From the NCBI GenBank assembly GCA_937967645.1, contig CALBTT010000230.1, positions 1 to 8,275 on the forward strand: DNA of 8,275 bases, written 5' to 3'. This stretch comes from an uncultured Zoogloea sp. GTDB lineage: Bacteria; Pseudomonadota; Gammaproteobacteria; Burkholderiales; Rhodocyclaceae. The notes beneath the pieces were generated by a model that saw only the letters and a list, made by a program, of their open reading frames with translations, had not been told where the DNA came from and ran no database searches. The translations under genes and the position numbers were made by a program. Shown here piece by piece: positions 1-7,911 of the stretch; the stretch's first letter is position 1; every line of letters begins with the position of its first letter.

Positions 1-1056
1 CGGCTGCCTCGCCAAGGCCGGGGCGGTGGCGAAGTTCCCCAGAAATCCTGATTGCCAGTACTCGTCGGGGTAGAGCGTTTCGTCGTCGCTGACCTGCTCG
101 AAGCTGTCCTCGATGAACCCGGCGCCCCACTGGATCACCGATCGCGCCAGGCCTCCGGCGGCGTTGCCGTTGATGAATGTGCCGCCAGGAAGGGCGAACC
201 CGGAGCGGTCGAAGACCTCGAAGACCAGGGCGCCGTTGGCCACCGGCTGACCGAACATGTCGGTGCCCATTTCGCCTTCTGCGGTGAAGTAGCGGCGGTA
301 GTCCAGGCACAGCTGCCCGTCGTCGAGGGCCGCGGCGATCACCGAATCAAGGGTGTTCATCCTGTAGGCGATGACACTCCACAGCGAGGAGTCGGTGATG
401 AACGGCTTGCATTTGATGTGTACCTGCCAGTTGCGGCAGTCCAGCGGTTGTGTCCAGCCTTCGATATGCCACGGGTCGTCGGGCAGATGGTAGATCGGCG
501 CCTGGTTGCGGATCAGGTTCAGCAGGAAGACTGTGGATATCGACCAGATTCCGGGCGCGAAAATGAAGCCGTCTCTGGGGAATTGGAAGACCGGGATCGG
601 TAGGGCTGGGTTCGGGGGTGCGAGAATGAACTGCGGGTACTGCATGTCGTCGTTGAAGAATGCCGACAGGTAGTCCACACCGCCCCGGGTCTCGACTTTC
701 CAGTGGTGCATGAAGCCGGTCCAGCGCCACTTGCCGCCGAATTTGTCGACGCGGATGATGATGTTCTTGCACTCGTTCGGGTTATTGGGCACCGAGGCAA
801 TGAATTTCGCGATGTAGTGGGTAGCGCGCAGCTCGAAGTACCCCGAGGCTGAGACGTTGCCTTTCTTGGGGAACTGATACTTGGTGGGCTCCATGATGTG
901 GATGCGGCCAACGAAGATCAGTCCGGGCTTGCCGGTGGGGTCGTTCTTGTAGATCGAGACCTCGGTCTGGGCGCGCTGCAGCGCCTTGCGGTCCGAGCGG
1001 ATCTGTGCACACGTAGCGCGCGACTGCGCTAGCCGCGCCCCAAGAGCTGTGCTCAC
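1..1056 (-). CDS. Minor tail protein, Gp37-like hub/tail-tip protein (5' 352 codons, runs off left edge)
   Basis: The frame is open for 352 codons from a GTG start to the window edge, without a stop. The GTG overlaps the stop of the upstream gene by 4 nt (GTGA, 1053-1056) and has a GAGGG Shine-Dalgarno 4 nt upstream, which supports this start. The protein begins MSTALGARLAQSRATC and contains segments I associate with second minor tail proteins of mycobacteriophages: YKNDPTGKPGLIFVGRI near residues 34-50, then HHWKVET, IWSISTVFLLNLIRNQ, NWQVHIKCKPFITDSSLW, and LYPDEYWQSGFLG near the edge. By family knowledge and synteny (second gene after the tape measure) it should be the Gp37-like hub at the tail tip, acting in the baseplate that contacts the host. 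The C-terminal part is outside the window, so full length and any receptor-binding domain are unknown. No enzymatic motif is visible. Conserved phage minor tail protein is firm; the hub role is inferred. Confidence 0.88.
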   Translation of the reverse strand, partial: MSTALGARLAQSRATCAQIRSDRKALQRAQTEVSIYKNDPTGKPGLIFVGRIHIMEPTKYQFPKKGNVSASGYFELRATHYIAKFIASVPNNPNECKNIIIRVDKFGGKWRWTGFMHHWKVETRGGVDYLSAFFNDDMQYPQFILAPPNPALPIPVFQFPRDGFIFAPGIWSISTVFLLNLIRNQAPIYHLPDDPWHIEGWTQPLDCRNWQVHIKCKPFITDSSLWSVIAYRMNTLDSVIAAALDDGQLCLDYRRYFTAEGEMGTDMFGQPVANGALVFEVFDRSGFALPGGTFINGNAAGGLARSVIQWGAGFIEDSFEQVSDDETLYPDEYWQSGFLGNFATAPALARQP

Positions 1057-2003
1057 ACAACCCTCGGCGTGCTGAACGGTTCGTCATACCAGCGCGGCAA
1101 GGTCAGCTCCACGCGTGCACCCGCGGGGTTGGTGACGTTCGCGCGCACGATGCATCCGGGGTTGTCGCTGCCTTCTCCTTCGGAGGACCCGGCGCCCGGT
1201 GCGATCGGATACTCGAAGTCCTTGCCCGCGTTGCGGCCTGCGAATTGGGTCTCAAGGCTGGTGACGAAGGTCTCCAGGTCGGGGCGGGTGTAGACCTGCA
1301 GGTCCTCGAGGTCCATCAGCTGCGCCAACGGCATGGTCTTGCCCAGGTCGGCGATACCGCGTCCGTAGGCCTGGCTGCCGAACGAGTAGTCCGGGAGCTG
1401 GTACTTGGCCCCGCCGGTCAGATCCCATTCTGGCCAGATGTCCACCGGGCACGGGTTGTAGAAGGGCAGCTTGAACCAGTAGTTACCCGGGGTGTCGGTC
1501 TCCCACGCGAACCGTTCGGAGGCACCGACGTAGAACGGCAGCTCACAGGCCGTAGTCATGACGACTGAGCCGTAGGTGAACAGCTTGGGGTCCTTACCCT
1601 CAAAGCTCTGCGCGGTGAACGGCTTTGGAGTGTCAAGATTGCGGATGCCCAGGCGACGCTCGCCGTCGAACGAGGTGTAGACGATGGACGCTTCCAGGGC
1701 TGGGGAGAACATCGCCTTCCACCGCGCATAGATCAGGTGCCACAGGTCATCGCTCTGGTCCACCATCGTCCCGGTTTCGGGGTTCATGATGTGCACCGTC
1801 CACACCACGTCACGACGCTTGGGCTTCCAGGACTGGAAGAACTGTCCGAATCCGTAACTACCCCAGTTGGTTTGGATCGGCATGTCGTACAGGCCGGTCG
1901 AGCCGGGCGCGAGCTCGGGGCCCCAGGAGAACCCCGGCGGGGAGATACGGCAGAAGTCGCCGTTGACCCCGATGACATCGATGATGTCGGTTTGGCGCCT
2001 CAT
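1053..2003 (-). CDS. Minor tail protein, Dit-like (distal tail), 316 aa
   Basis: This complete gene sits directly downstream of the tape measure gene. Its ATG overlaps the tape measure stop as ATGA (2000-2003), and its TGA overlaps the next GTG start, so it lies in a coupled chain. The protein begins MRRQTDIIDVIGVNGDFCRI and is rich in aromatic residues and predicted beta structure (WGSYGFGQFF, DDLWHLIYARWKAMFSP). It has the DIWPEWDLTGGA and LPDYSFG segments near residues 190-210 and ends in ELTLPRWYDEP. These features and the position match the first minor tail protein after the tape measure in actinobacteriophages, usually regarded as the distal tail (Dit) ring that joins tube to tip. Length is normal for that group. 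No signal peptide, membrane segment or catalytic motif is visible. No strong Shine-Dalgarno precedes the ATG, so its translation probably depends on ribosomes terminating on the tape measure. The family call is strong; the Dit role is inferred from synteny. Confidence 0.88.
   Translation of the reverse strand: MRRQTDIIDVIGVNGDFCRISPPGFSWGPELAPGSTGLYDMPIQTNWGSYGFGQFFQSWKPKRRDVVWTVHIMNPETGTMVDQSDDLWHLIYARWKAMFSPALEASIVYTSFDGERRLGIRNLDTPKPFTAQSFEGKDPKLFTYGSVVMTTACELPFYVGASERFAWETDTPGNYWFKLPFYNPCPVDIWPEWDLTGGAKYQLPDYSFGSQAYGRGIADLGKTMPLAQLMDLEDLQVYTRPDLETFVTSLETQFAGRNAGKDFEYPIAPGAGSSEGEGSDNPGCIVRANVTNPAGARVELTLPRWYDEPFSTPRVV
1061..1066 (-). promoter_or_regulatory. Ribosome binding site for the hub/minor tail gene
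   Basis: CGAGGG reads on the minus strand inside the end of the Dit-like gene, four bases before the GTG at 1056-1054. It supports choosing this GTG, which would otherwise be easy to miss because it is non-ATG and overlaps the previous stop. Spacing is slightly short but workable, and the overlap suggests translational coupling. Confidence 0.55.
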
Positions 2004-5000
2004 GGCTTGTTCGCCAGTCGTGATTGTGCGTCCACTTTTTCCTTCAACTCCAGCTGATCCATCGCCGAGCGCAGTTCGTAATTGCCCGAGACGTTGTAGG
2101 TCGGTGAGTAGACGGGCGCGGTGATCGGCGCGTTCTGCACCGGGCGCAGCAGCTCCCCGTAGGCGCGGTCGGCGGTGCCGTTCGATCCGGGCACTGAGCC
2201 GACCAGCAACGAGGAGCCCACGTTGGCCACGTTTTTCGCGATCTTGCCCGCTTGCTTTATGCCGCCAGCGACCATGGAGGACGCCAACGCCCCTCCAGCT
2301 CCCCCACCCATGCCCATCGATCCCCCGGCGGCCGCGGCGGAGATCGCAGTCGATGCCAGATTGGCCAGAGTCGAGGCGGTGGAGTCGATCGCCTTATCGA
2401 TGGCGGGCAGGTTGTGATTCAGACTCGACGGCGCTGCCCCGACGGTGCCCGGCGCGAACGTCGGCCCTTGCTGCTGCGTCGGCGCCTGCTCGGGTGCAGA
2501 CTCCTGGGGCTGCAACGTGCTTGGGCTCGCCGGCGCAGCGGGTGCCGCCGAGGGTGCGGGCGATGAGGCTGGCTTCTGCGTGGGGTTATATGGCTGGATG
2601 CCAGCACCGCCGGTGCTGATACCGCCCTGCGCTCCGCCCATGGGCGGCTGCGGCGGTGTGGGACGCGCGGAGCTGACCATTTCGATCGCCTTGGAGGCGG
2701 TGTTCCACTGCTGGGCGTTGAGTACCGGCTCGGGGGCGCTGGTCTTGTTCATGACCATCTGTAGGCCAGGCTGCAGCCAGCCACCGATGTCATACAGTCC
2801 GGGTACTGACCCCTTGGCGTCCGAGGAGACAGGTAGGTGCCATTGCAACGCGAAGTCTGTTGCGCCCTTGGCTGCTCCGCCGTACTGGGTGGCATCGGCC
2901 GCGCCCCCGGACTCGACCTTGACGCCGTTGGGCAGCGTGAGCGCCATGTGTGAGTTGGGTCCGCCGCCGCCGTGCATGACGCCGATGTTCAGCTCGCCGG
3001 ACTTGTATCCGGGGATGAATCCCAGTGCGGCGAAATCGGACTCGGTGGTGAAGTAGCGCTGTCCTTGTGGCAGCCCCTTGGTCGCGGCGTAGATGGCCGA
3101 GGCGATACCCGAGCAGTCATAGCCGCCGGGGCCACCCTCGTATTGCGCGGCACCGACTCCGCCGTAGACGTACTTCTGGCCTACGGCGTGCTGCTGGGCG
3201 TACTGGATGCCGCGTAGCGCCGCGGGGCTCAAGGTGCCATCGGCGCCCGGGATTGCAAGCCCGGTGGCCGACGGTAGTTGCAGGGCGCCAGCATTCGCAC
3301 TGTCGATGACGGCCTGAACGCCTGCGTCGGCCTGGCCGCCACCGCCGCCGAGCTTGTCCAGGTAGAACTGGGCGGTGCGCTGCGCAGCCTGGTTGTAGGG
3401 GTTGTTCTGCGACAAGATTGAGCCGTCCAGGCCCAGGCCACTCAGTGCGCCCTGGATCAGGGTGGATGCGCCCCGGAAGGCAATGTTCTGCGGCTGAATC
3501 TTGTCCGGCGCTCCCGCGAACGGGTTCCAGGTGGACATGTCCTGACCGGGCTTGGGTAGCCACGGCATCCAGGACTCCAGCGTGGGCATGGTGAAGTTGC
3601 CGCCGGTCGGAATGGACAGCCCCAGACCAGGAATCTGGATGCTTTGACCACCCTTGCCGCCGCCGAGGTTTCCGAGCGCGCCGGTGATGTTGTTGATCGG
3701 TCCTTGGATGCCGTCGACTGCCTTGCCGACCGCCGAGAGCAGGCCGCCACCTTGGGGTGCGGGGGCGATCGGCGCCACGGGTGCCGCGCCGGGCAGCGGG
3801 CCAGTCACGATGGGGTTGCCGTCCGGGCCGACGAAGCCGCCTTGGTCGTATTTCGGCAGCAGCAGGCTGGAGTCGACGATGCCGGTGTTCAGTGCGTGCA
3901 GGAACGGTGCCGGCACCGCGGCGGTGCCGCGCTCGCTGACGACGAACTCCTTTTTGTGGACCTCGGCGACGTGGCCACCGGTGGGCCCCGTTCCCGTGTG
4001 CCCGGGAGTGAAGCCACCATTCTCGTAGGTCAGGCGGCGGGCGTCCTCGGGCGAGAGGCGGTAGGTCCACTTGTCCTGATTGGGCGGAACGCCCTGTGTG
4101 GCTTGCGATTGCTCACTGAGGCCCATGCCCGCGTTCGGCCCGATGGTCGACACGATCGTGGTGGTGGTGCCATCTGAGTTGACCACCGCACCTGGGAATT
4201 GCTGGGCGAATTCAGGCTTGAGACGCGGTTGTGGCGTGGCGGCTGCCTGGGCGGCTTGGGCCTGACTCACCGCTCCCCCGGCACCGCTGCGCTCGAAGTT
4301 CAAGCGCTGGCCCAGCAGTGAAGCCAGGAACGCCGGGTCACCCGAGCCCAGAGCTTCCACCTGGCTCTGTAGCGTGCCGAGTTGGACGATGTTCTGGCCC
4401 AACTCCTTTGCGTTGGTGACCTTCTCCAGTGCCCCTGGTACGCCCAGCCATGCGTCGATGATGGTGTTCTCATCGATGCCTTGGAGCTTGCCTTCGCCGG
4501 GCTTGAGGCCTTGGCTCTTGATGAAGTCCTGCACCGCGGGGCGGACCTTGTCGCGGATCGGGCCCATGATCTGGTCGTACTGAGCACCCCCGCCCGGCAG
4601 CGCTGCGGTGATGACGTCGCGCTGATCAGTACCGCCTAGGCCTAGGAGTTTGGCGGCATTGAGGGCATCTCCTCCCAGGCCCTTGCCGGGGCCGCCTTCG
4701 ACGTTCTGGAGCTCGTCGGCCAATGCCTTTCGTGTGGCGGTGCCGGTGAGGTTGGTGACCGCCTCTAGGGTGCCGATCAGGCTCTTGGCCTCTTCGTTCA
4801 CGGACTTGATGTGCTCGGCGGCGTTGTCCATGTCTTGGGTGATGCGAGTGACGAACTGCGCCACGAGCGGTATGCCGGCGGTTACCAGCAGCGACAGCGG
4901 GCCGCCGGCGGCAGAGATTCCGGCGAGAGCCTTGGAGAAGCGGCGTACTCCGCCGCGCTCGCTGCCCGCCGCGGTGAAGCGTTCGTCGACGGCGTCCATG

Positions 5001-6972
5001 CCGCGGGTGATGCGGTCCCTGGTGCTGGAGAATCCGGTGCCCACCTCGGTCAGGCCGCGAGACAGTGCGCCCAGGGAGTTAGTGACCCCTCCCACCAGGG
5101 GTGGAACGGTTTTCCAGATCAGGAAGGCCAGCGCGACGTCTTTGACTAGCTGTGGGTGTTCGCCAAGGATCTGGGAGACGGGGCGAAGTACGCCCATGAC
5201 GACACCGGAGCCTTCTTGGGCTGCGCTGATGACGCCGCCGATGATTCCGGGCAGGTCGCGCAGGATCGGCGCCCATTTGTCGAGCTCGGCGCGTGCGTCG
5301 GCGAAGAACTTGCGCAGCTGGTCCTGACCCTTGGTGGAGTTCAGGAAGTCCGATAGGCGCTTGGTGTTCTGTTCGAGGATTCCGAGAAGTCCGCCGCCGC
5401 CAGCGGCTTTGGTCAGTGCGGTGAATATGCCGCCGATGTTGAGCAAGGTGTTGCCCATGCTGGTGAAGCCGTCGATGCCTTCGTCGATCCACTTGGCCAG
5501 TCGGCCGTCCTTGTCGGCTTCGGTGATGAAGTGGTCGAAGCGGTCGGCTACCTTGCCGATGCCGTCGGCGATGCGCGGCAGGGCATCTGAGGAGCCGCCG
5601 GTCAGGGTTTGGATCGAGTGCACGATCGGATCGATCGCGGCGGTGAATCGCTTCTGCGCCTCGCCGGTGTTGCCCAGGATGCGATCAAGCAGGCCCTGGG
5701 ACTGTGTGGAGCCCAATGACCGGAACAGTTGGACGAAGTTCTGGTTGATGCCGGTGGCTACGTTGGTCAGCCCGCGGTCCAGGACCGGCAGATCGCCCTC
5801 GACCAGGGTCTTGATCTCATCGGATAGGCCGGCGAATAGCGCCTGCTGCACGTCGGTGCGTAGCCCGCGGAACTGCTCGCGCATACCGACGAGCGTCTTG
5901 ACGAACTGGGCGGCGTTGGGCGCCAGGTTATCCAGCGCGGCAGCTGCGGCCACCGTCGAGGCGATGGAGGCGGCTTGGGCCTGCTGGGCCGCTTGGTGGG
6001 CGCGCACCAGGCGTTCCTGGGCGTCCACCACCAGGTCCGAGCTGTCGACGCCCTTGGCGTTGGCGTCGTTGGCCTTGTCCTGCAGTTCGGCGTTGCGGGC
6101 CCGGGTTTCCATGACGCGCTGGTCGGCTTCGACCACGCGCAGTTGGGCTTCCTGGTAGTCCAGGGCATCTCGGTACTGTCCAGATTGCAGGTCGCGGCGG
6201 GCTCGCTGCGCCGACAGGACGGCCTGGGCCTCGCTGATCCGTCCGCCGCGCAGCTCGAGGTTCAGATCTTGCAGCTGTTGGCGGGCGTCCTTGCGGGCTT
6301 GTGCGACATCTCGTTGCGCGCGTGCCTCGTCGTAGATGGCATTGCGCAGCGCGTTGGCGGCTGCGGCGGCTTGTTGGGACTGTTGGGCTCCGTCGGCGCC
6401 GAACTTGCCCGCGGCGTCCGCGGCGGCGCTGTAGGCGTCCTTGACTCCCGACAGGCCCAGGGCCAGTGCGCCGACCGAGGACGCGACGCCGCCCATGATG
6501 CCCGGGACGGCGATGCCCGACTGCGCTACCTGCTGCAGCGCCCCAGCCAGCGACACCAACCCTGTGGCGGCCGAGGGCAGAAGAGCTAGGCCAGCTGCTC
6601 CGACGTTCCAGGCGAGCGCGCTGCCCAGGGATCCGTGGGTGACACTGCGGCGCAGGTCTTCGATCTCGCGGCGGGCGCTGCGGGTGTCGGCATCCACCCG
6701 GACGGTGAGCCGGTTGGCTTCCTGCTCGGTTCGGAAGCGCCGCATATCGGCTTGGGCCTGCCCCAGGGAGGCGTCCACCCCGACGCGGATGTTGTTGCGT
6801 TCCTGGGTGTCCCGGAAGCGCTCGATGTCGGCTCGTGCTTGGGCGGTGGCGGCGTTGACGTTGACCGTGAACTCGGCGCGGATCTTGCGCATGTCCGCTT
6901 CGAGCTTGCCTTGAACTCGGAGGCATCTGGGACTACCCGTAGCTTGGCTTCACCGGCTGAGTACTCGGTCAC
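2000..6972 (-). CDS. Tape measure protein with embedded NlpC/P60-like hydrolase domain (1-nt frameshift near the 5' end)
   Basis: This is the largest gene. It sets tail length and is probably ejected into the cell wall before the DNA. The main frame spans 2000-6892 (1630 codons from an internal ATG, MRKIRAEF). The true start is very probably GTG at 6972-6970, giving MTEYSAGEAKLRVVPDASEF in another frame; restoring one base near 6896-6911 joins them into about 1657 aa. Numbering from the 6892 ATG: 27-residue repeats 8-82; hydrophobic Ala/Gly segment 91-150; long Arg/Gln/Ala helix or coiled coil 170-310; hydrophobic stretches near 585-600 and 656-678; conserved EVHKKEFVVS at 977; hydrolase-like domain about 1222-1355 (Cys1260, His1315); Pro/Ala/Gln-rich linker about 1406-1480; Gly-rich stretch and charged C-terminus. 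At roughly 0.15 nm per residue it could specify a tail of at most about 250 nm. Tape measure identity is certain by size, composition and position; the start correction is inference. Confidence 0.96.
2450..2675 (-). other. Pro/Ala/Gln-rich low-complexity linker in the tape measure protein
   Basis: The encoded stretch runs from SSARPTPPQPPMGG through KPASSPAPSAAPAAPASPS to PEQAPTQQQGPTFAPG. It has almost no predicted structure and separates the hydrolase-like domain from the C-terminal segment expected to bind the tail-tip initiator complex. It is probably a flexible tether. The reading frame is uninterrupted. Confidence 0.7.
2830..3228 (-). other. NlpC/P60-like peptidase (tail hydrolase) domain within the tape measure protein
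   Basis: This stretch encodes residues of about 1222-1355 counted from the 6892 ATG. It opens with an ALRGIQYAQQHAVGQKYVYG segment, followed by GGYDCSGIASAIY with the candidate nucleophile Cys1260. NSHMALTLPNGVKVES follows with His1315 as the candidate base. The layout of G-x-x-Y-V-Y-G-G, then D-C-S-G, then S-H-x-A about 55 residues on is that of NlpC/P60 cysteine peptidases. The third polar residue could be Glu1327, Ser1328 or another nearby side chain. Peptidoglycan-hydrolase motifs in mycobacteriophage tape measures are established (TM4 is the studied case, where the motif aids infection of stationary-phase cells). Likely role: local cleavage of peptide cross-links during DNA injection. 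Confidence 0.82.
6647..6871 (-). repeat. Tandem 27-residue protein repeats at the tape measure N-terminus
   Basis: Successive units start FTVNVNAATAQARADIERFR (nt 6871-6791), IRVGVDASLGQAQADMRRFR (6790-6710) and LTVRVDADTRSARREIEDLR (from 6709). Each is a short beta-like V-x-V-D/N-A strand followed by an amphipathic helix, and the first two are exactly 27 residues long. A degenerate earlier unit, KLRVVPDASEF followed by KLEADMRKIRAE, spans the frameshift. Divergence at DNA level suggests old duplication rather than recent slippage. Confidence 0.75.
6896..6911 (-). other. Apparent one-base deletion (frameshift) in tape measure 5' end
   Basis: Reading from GTG 6972, the frame gives the conserved opening ending VVPDASEFK, then turns into low-quality Arg/Ser/Pro sequence and continues as a 128-codon frame to 6586. 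The long tape measure frame, read backwards from ATG 6892, gives KLEAD just before MRKIRAEF. The two halves fit as EFK-x-KLEADMRK if one base is added in the minus-strand stretch TTCAAGGCAAGCTCGA. The long frame itself has no start codon between its upstream TGA and 6892, and no good Shine-Dalgarno precedes 6892. Sequencing or assembly error is the simplest explanation; a real mutation cannot be excluded. Confidence 0.8.
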
Positions 6973-6975
6973 GTA

Positions 6976-7413
6976 TCAGGTCACCTCCTTGTCGTAGCCC
7001 AGGGCCGCGTCTATGCGCCGGTCGCTGTATGCCTTCTGGCGTTCTTTGGCCTCATCGATCGGCGTCTTGGGCCCCTCGATGCGAGGAAGCCCGTTGACGC
7101 GGCGAATGTCGTTGCGTAGTCCCGTGATTGCTGCCAACAGCGCTGAATGACCCTCCAGGGGAGGGCGGTATGGCTCTTTGGACTTTCCGGCTTCCTCGTA
7201 CTGCTTCATGAGCGCACCGAGGTGGCGTGGGTCCTTGAGTTGCGCCGCCTGCAGGTACGTGCCGTCTTCGTTCGCGAATTTCGTGCAGATGTTGGCGAAC
7301 TGCCGCCACGACTTGAGCCCGCGAAAGTAGTCCATGGCGTCCCAGCCGATGCCGGCGAAGTCTTTTTCGATGGCGTCCCAGTACCAGTCGACTAGCTCAA
7401 GGACGCGGGCCCT
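6976..7413 (-). CDS. Tail assembly chaperone, T-type extension made by -1 frameshift (fusion spans 6976-7883, 302 aa)
   Basis: This frame is not translated alone. It is entered by -1 slippage at CCCTTTA (7413-7419) from the G-type gene, giving a fusion of 157 residues of G plus 145 residues of T. The T part begins RARVLELVDWYWDAIEKDF, continues GIGWDAMDYFRGLKSWRQF, and ends ALGYDKEVT, three bases before the tape measure GTG. An in-frame ATG (7335-7333, MDYFRGL) exists but lies inside the conserved Trp-rich stretch, so I do not take it as a start. By analogy with lambda gpG/gpGT and the equivalent pairs found in nearly all mycobacteriophages, the fusion binds the tape measure and recruits major tail protein, without being part of the mature tail. 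The Trp/Asp-rich first third and the basic, charged C-terminal third fit that family. Confidence is high from position, length and slippery site. Confidence 0.9.
   Translation of the reverse strand, partial: RARVLELVDWYWDAIEKDFAGIGWDAMDYFRGLKSWRQFANICTKFANEDGTYLQAAQLKDPRHLGALMKQYEEAGKSKEPYRPPLEGHSALLAAITGLRNDIRRVNGLPRIEGPKTPIDEAKERQKAYSDRRIDAALGYDKEVT
6981..6990 (-). promoter_or_regulatory. Ribosome binding site for the tape measure gene
   Basis: AAGGAGGTGA on the minus strand is a near-perfect complement of the 16S rRNA 3' end. It lies inside the last codons of the T-type chaperone reading (K-E-V-T-stop) and precedes the GTG at 6972-6970 by about 10 nt. It is the strongest Shine-Dalgarno in the window. 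It decides the tape measure start in favour of GTG 6972 over the internal ATG at 6892, which has no comparable site. Confidence 0.85.
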
Positions 7414-7883
7414 AAAGGGGCTGCCTCCGTGCGGGGGTCATGTCCGCAGGTCGGGCAAACACCTTCGGCATCGGGCTCTTTGGGCCACATATGCGCCTTG
7501 TAGTCAGTGACGAAGGCGTTCCAGTACTCGTTGCTCTGTCCGGTGAAGAACTCCTGCACCTCGTGATACCGGCCGTTGAAGAACGCATCGTTGTAGTCCT
7601 CAACGGCCTTTTCGGACATCTCACGCACCGAGGTGAAGTTGTCCATGGTGAACTGGTCGGGCTGGGCCAGCATCGCCTGGGTCATCGCATTGGCCACAGC
7701 CATGCGGTAGTGGGCGTCGTTGAGTTTGTCCGCCATGGGCTTTGAGGGCGGGTCGATGACCAGTTCGTCGGCGATCTGGTAGGGCTGGGGTGCGTCAACT
7801 TCCTGGATCAGTTCGAGGTAACGCCCGGATGCTGCCCTGGTCTTGGCGGCCGCACGCGCGGGGGTCTTCTTTGGTCCTGCCAT
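7392..7883 (-). CDS. Tail assembly chaperone, G-type (163 aa)
   Basis: This is the short product of the frameshift pair. It begins MAGPKKTPARAAAKTRAASG, a basic and probably disordered tail, followed by a helical acidic core (YQIADELVID, NDAHYRMAVANAMTQAMLA, YNDAFFNGRYHEVQEFFTG). It ends GPASLS at a TAG located six residues past the slippery site. The position between major tail protein and tape measure, the length and the conserved frameshift identify it as the lambda gpG equivalent, which chaperones the tape measure during tail assembly. The start is set by GAAAGG 8 nt upstream of ATG 7883-7881. That Shine-Dalgarno lies in the 3' arm of a small hairpin, so translation may be restrained. An unusual CPTCGH motif (residues 143-148) lies just ahead of the slip site. 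No other zinc-ligand pair is visible, so metal binding is doubtful. Confidence 0.92.
   Translation of the reverse strand: MAGPKKTPARAAAKTRAASGRYLELIQEVDAPQPYQIADELVIDPPSKPMADKLNDAHYRMAVANAMTQAMLAQPDQFTMDNFTSVREMSEKAVEDYNDAFFNGRYHEVQEFFTGQSNEYWNAFVTDYKAHMWPKEPDAEGVCPTCGHDPRTEAAPLGPASLS
7413..7419 (-). promoter_or_regulatory. -1 programmed ribosomal frameshift slippery heptamer
   Basis: On the minus strand the G-type frame reads GCA GCC CCT TTA GGG. The heptamer C CCT TTA fits the canonical X XXY YYZ pattern: both tRNAs can re-pair one base back on CCC and TTT. The zero frame ends seven codons later at TAG (7394-7392). The -1 frame is open from a TGA at 7438-7440 through to 6976. A GC-rich GGGCCCGCG stretch follows immediately and could slow the ribosome, but I see no convincing large hairpin or pseudoknot by eye. 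Confidence 0.9.
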
Positions 7884-7890
7884 TGGGACT

Positions 7891-7911
7891 GCCTTTCAGA
7901 TATGGAAAGGC
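7891..7911 (-). promoter_or_regulatory. Small hairpin that can cover the Shine-Dalgarno of the G-type chaperone gene
   Basis: On the minus strand GCCTTTC, a 7-nt loop and GAAAGGC form a perfect 7-bp stem. The 3' arm contains GAAAGG (7892-7897), the only plausible ribosome binding site for the ATG at 7883-7881. The 5' arm shares five bases (7907-7911) with the 3' arm of the upstream 13-bp hairpin, so the two structures cannot both form fully. Confidence 0.5.

Noticed and set aside
347..1087. Several minus-strand frames of 100-140 codons across 347-1087 as small genes
   Set aside because: The GTG-initiated frame 1056-1 is open throughout this region and encodes clear minor tail protein motifs. 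The shorter frames are alternative readings of the same DNA.
3911..3929. Perfect inverted repeat CGGCACCGC-G-GCGGTGCCG as a possible operator or hairpin
   Set aside because: It lies within the tape measure coding frame, and a 9-bp palindrome is expected about once by chance in a GC-rich window of this size.
3117..4070. A 317-codon minus-strand frame inside the tape measure gene
   Set aside because: Extreme Arg/Pro/His composition typical of an out-of-frame reading. The tape measure frame through the same region contains conserved motifs (EVHKKEFVVS and the start of the hydrolase domain).
4650..6158. Long open plus-strand frames opposite the tape measure gene (4650-5327 and 5331-6158), and similar ones elsewhere
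   Set aside because: They are antisense shadows produced by GC-rich codons: no ribosome binding sites at their starts, Arg/Ser/Pro/Ala-rich composition, no recognisable motifs, and full overlap with a strongly supported gene.
6586..6972. A separate 128-residue gene starting at GTG 6972
   Set aside because: Only its first 21 or so residues look real. They are the tape measure N-terminus, and the remainder is an out-of-frame product of the one-base deletion.
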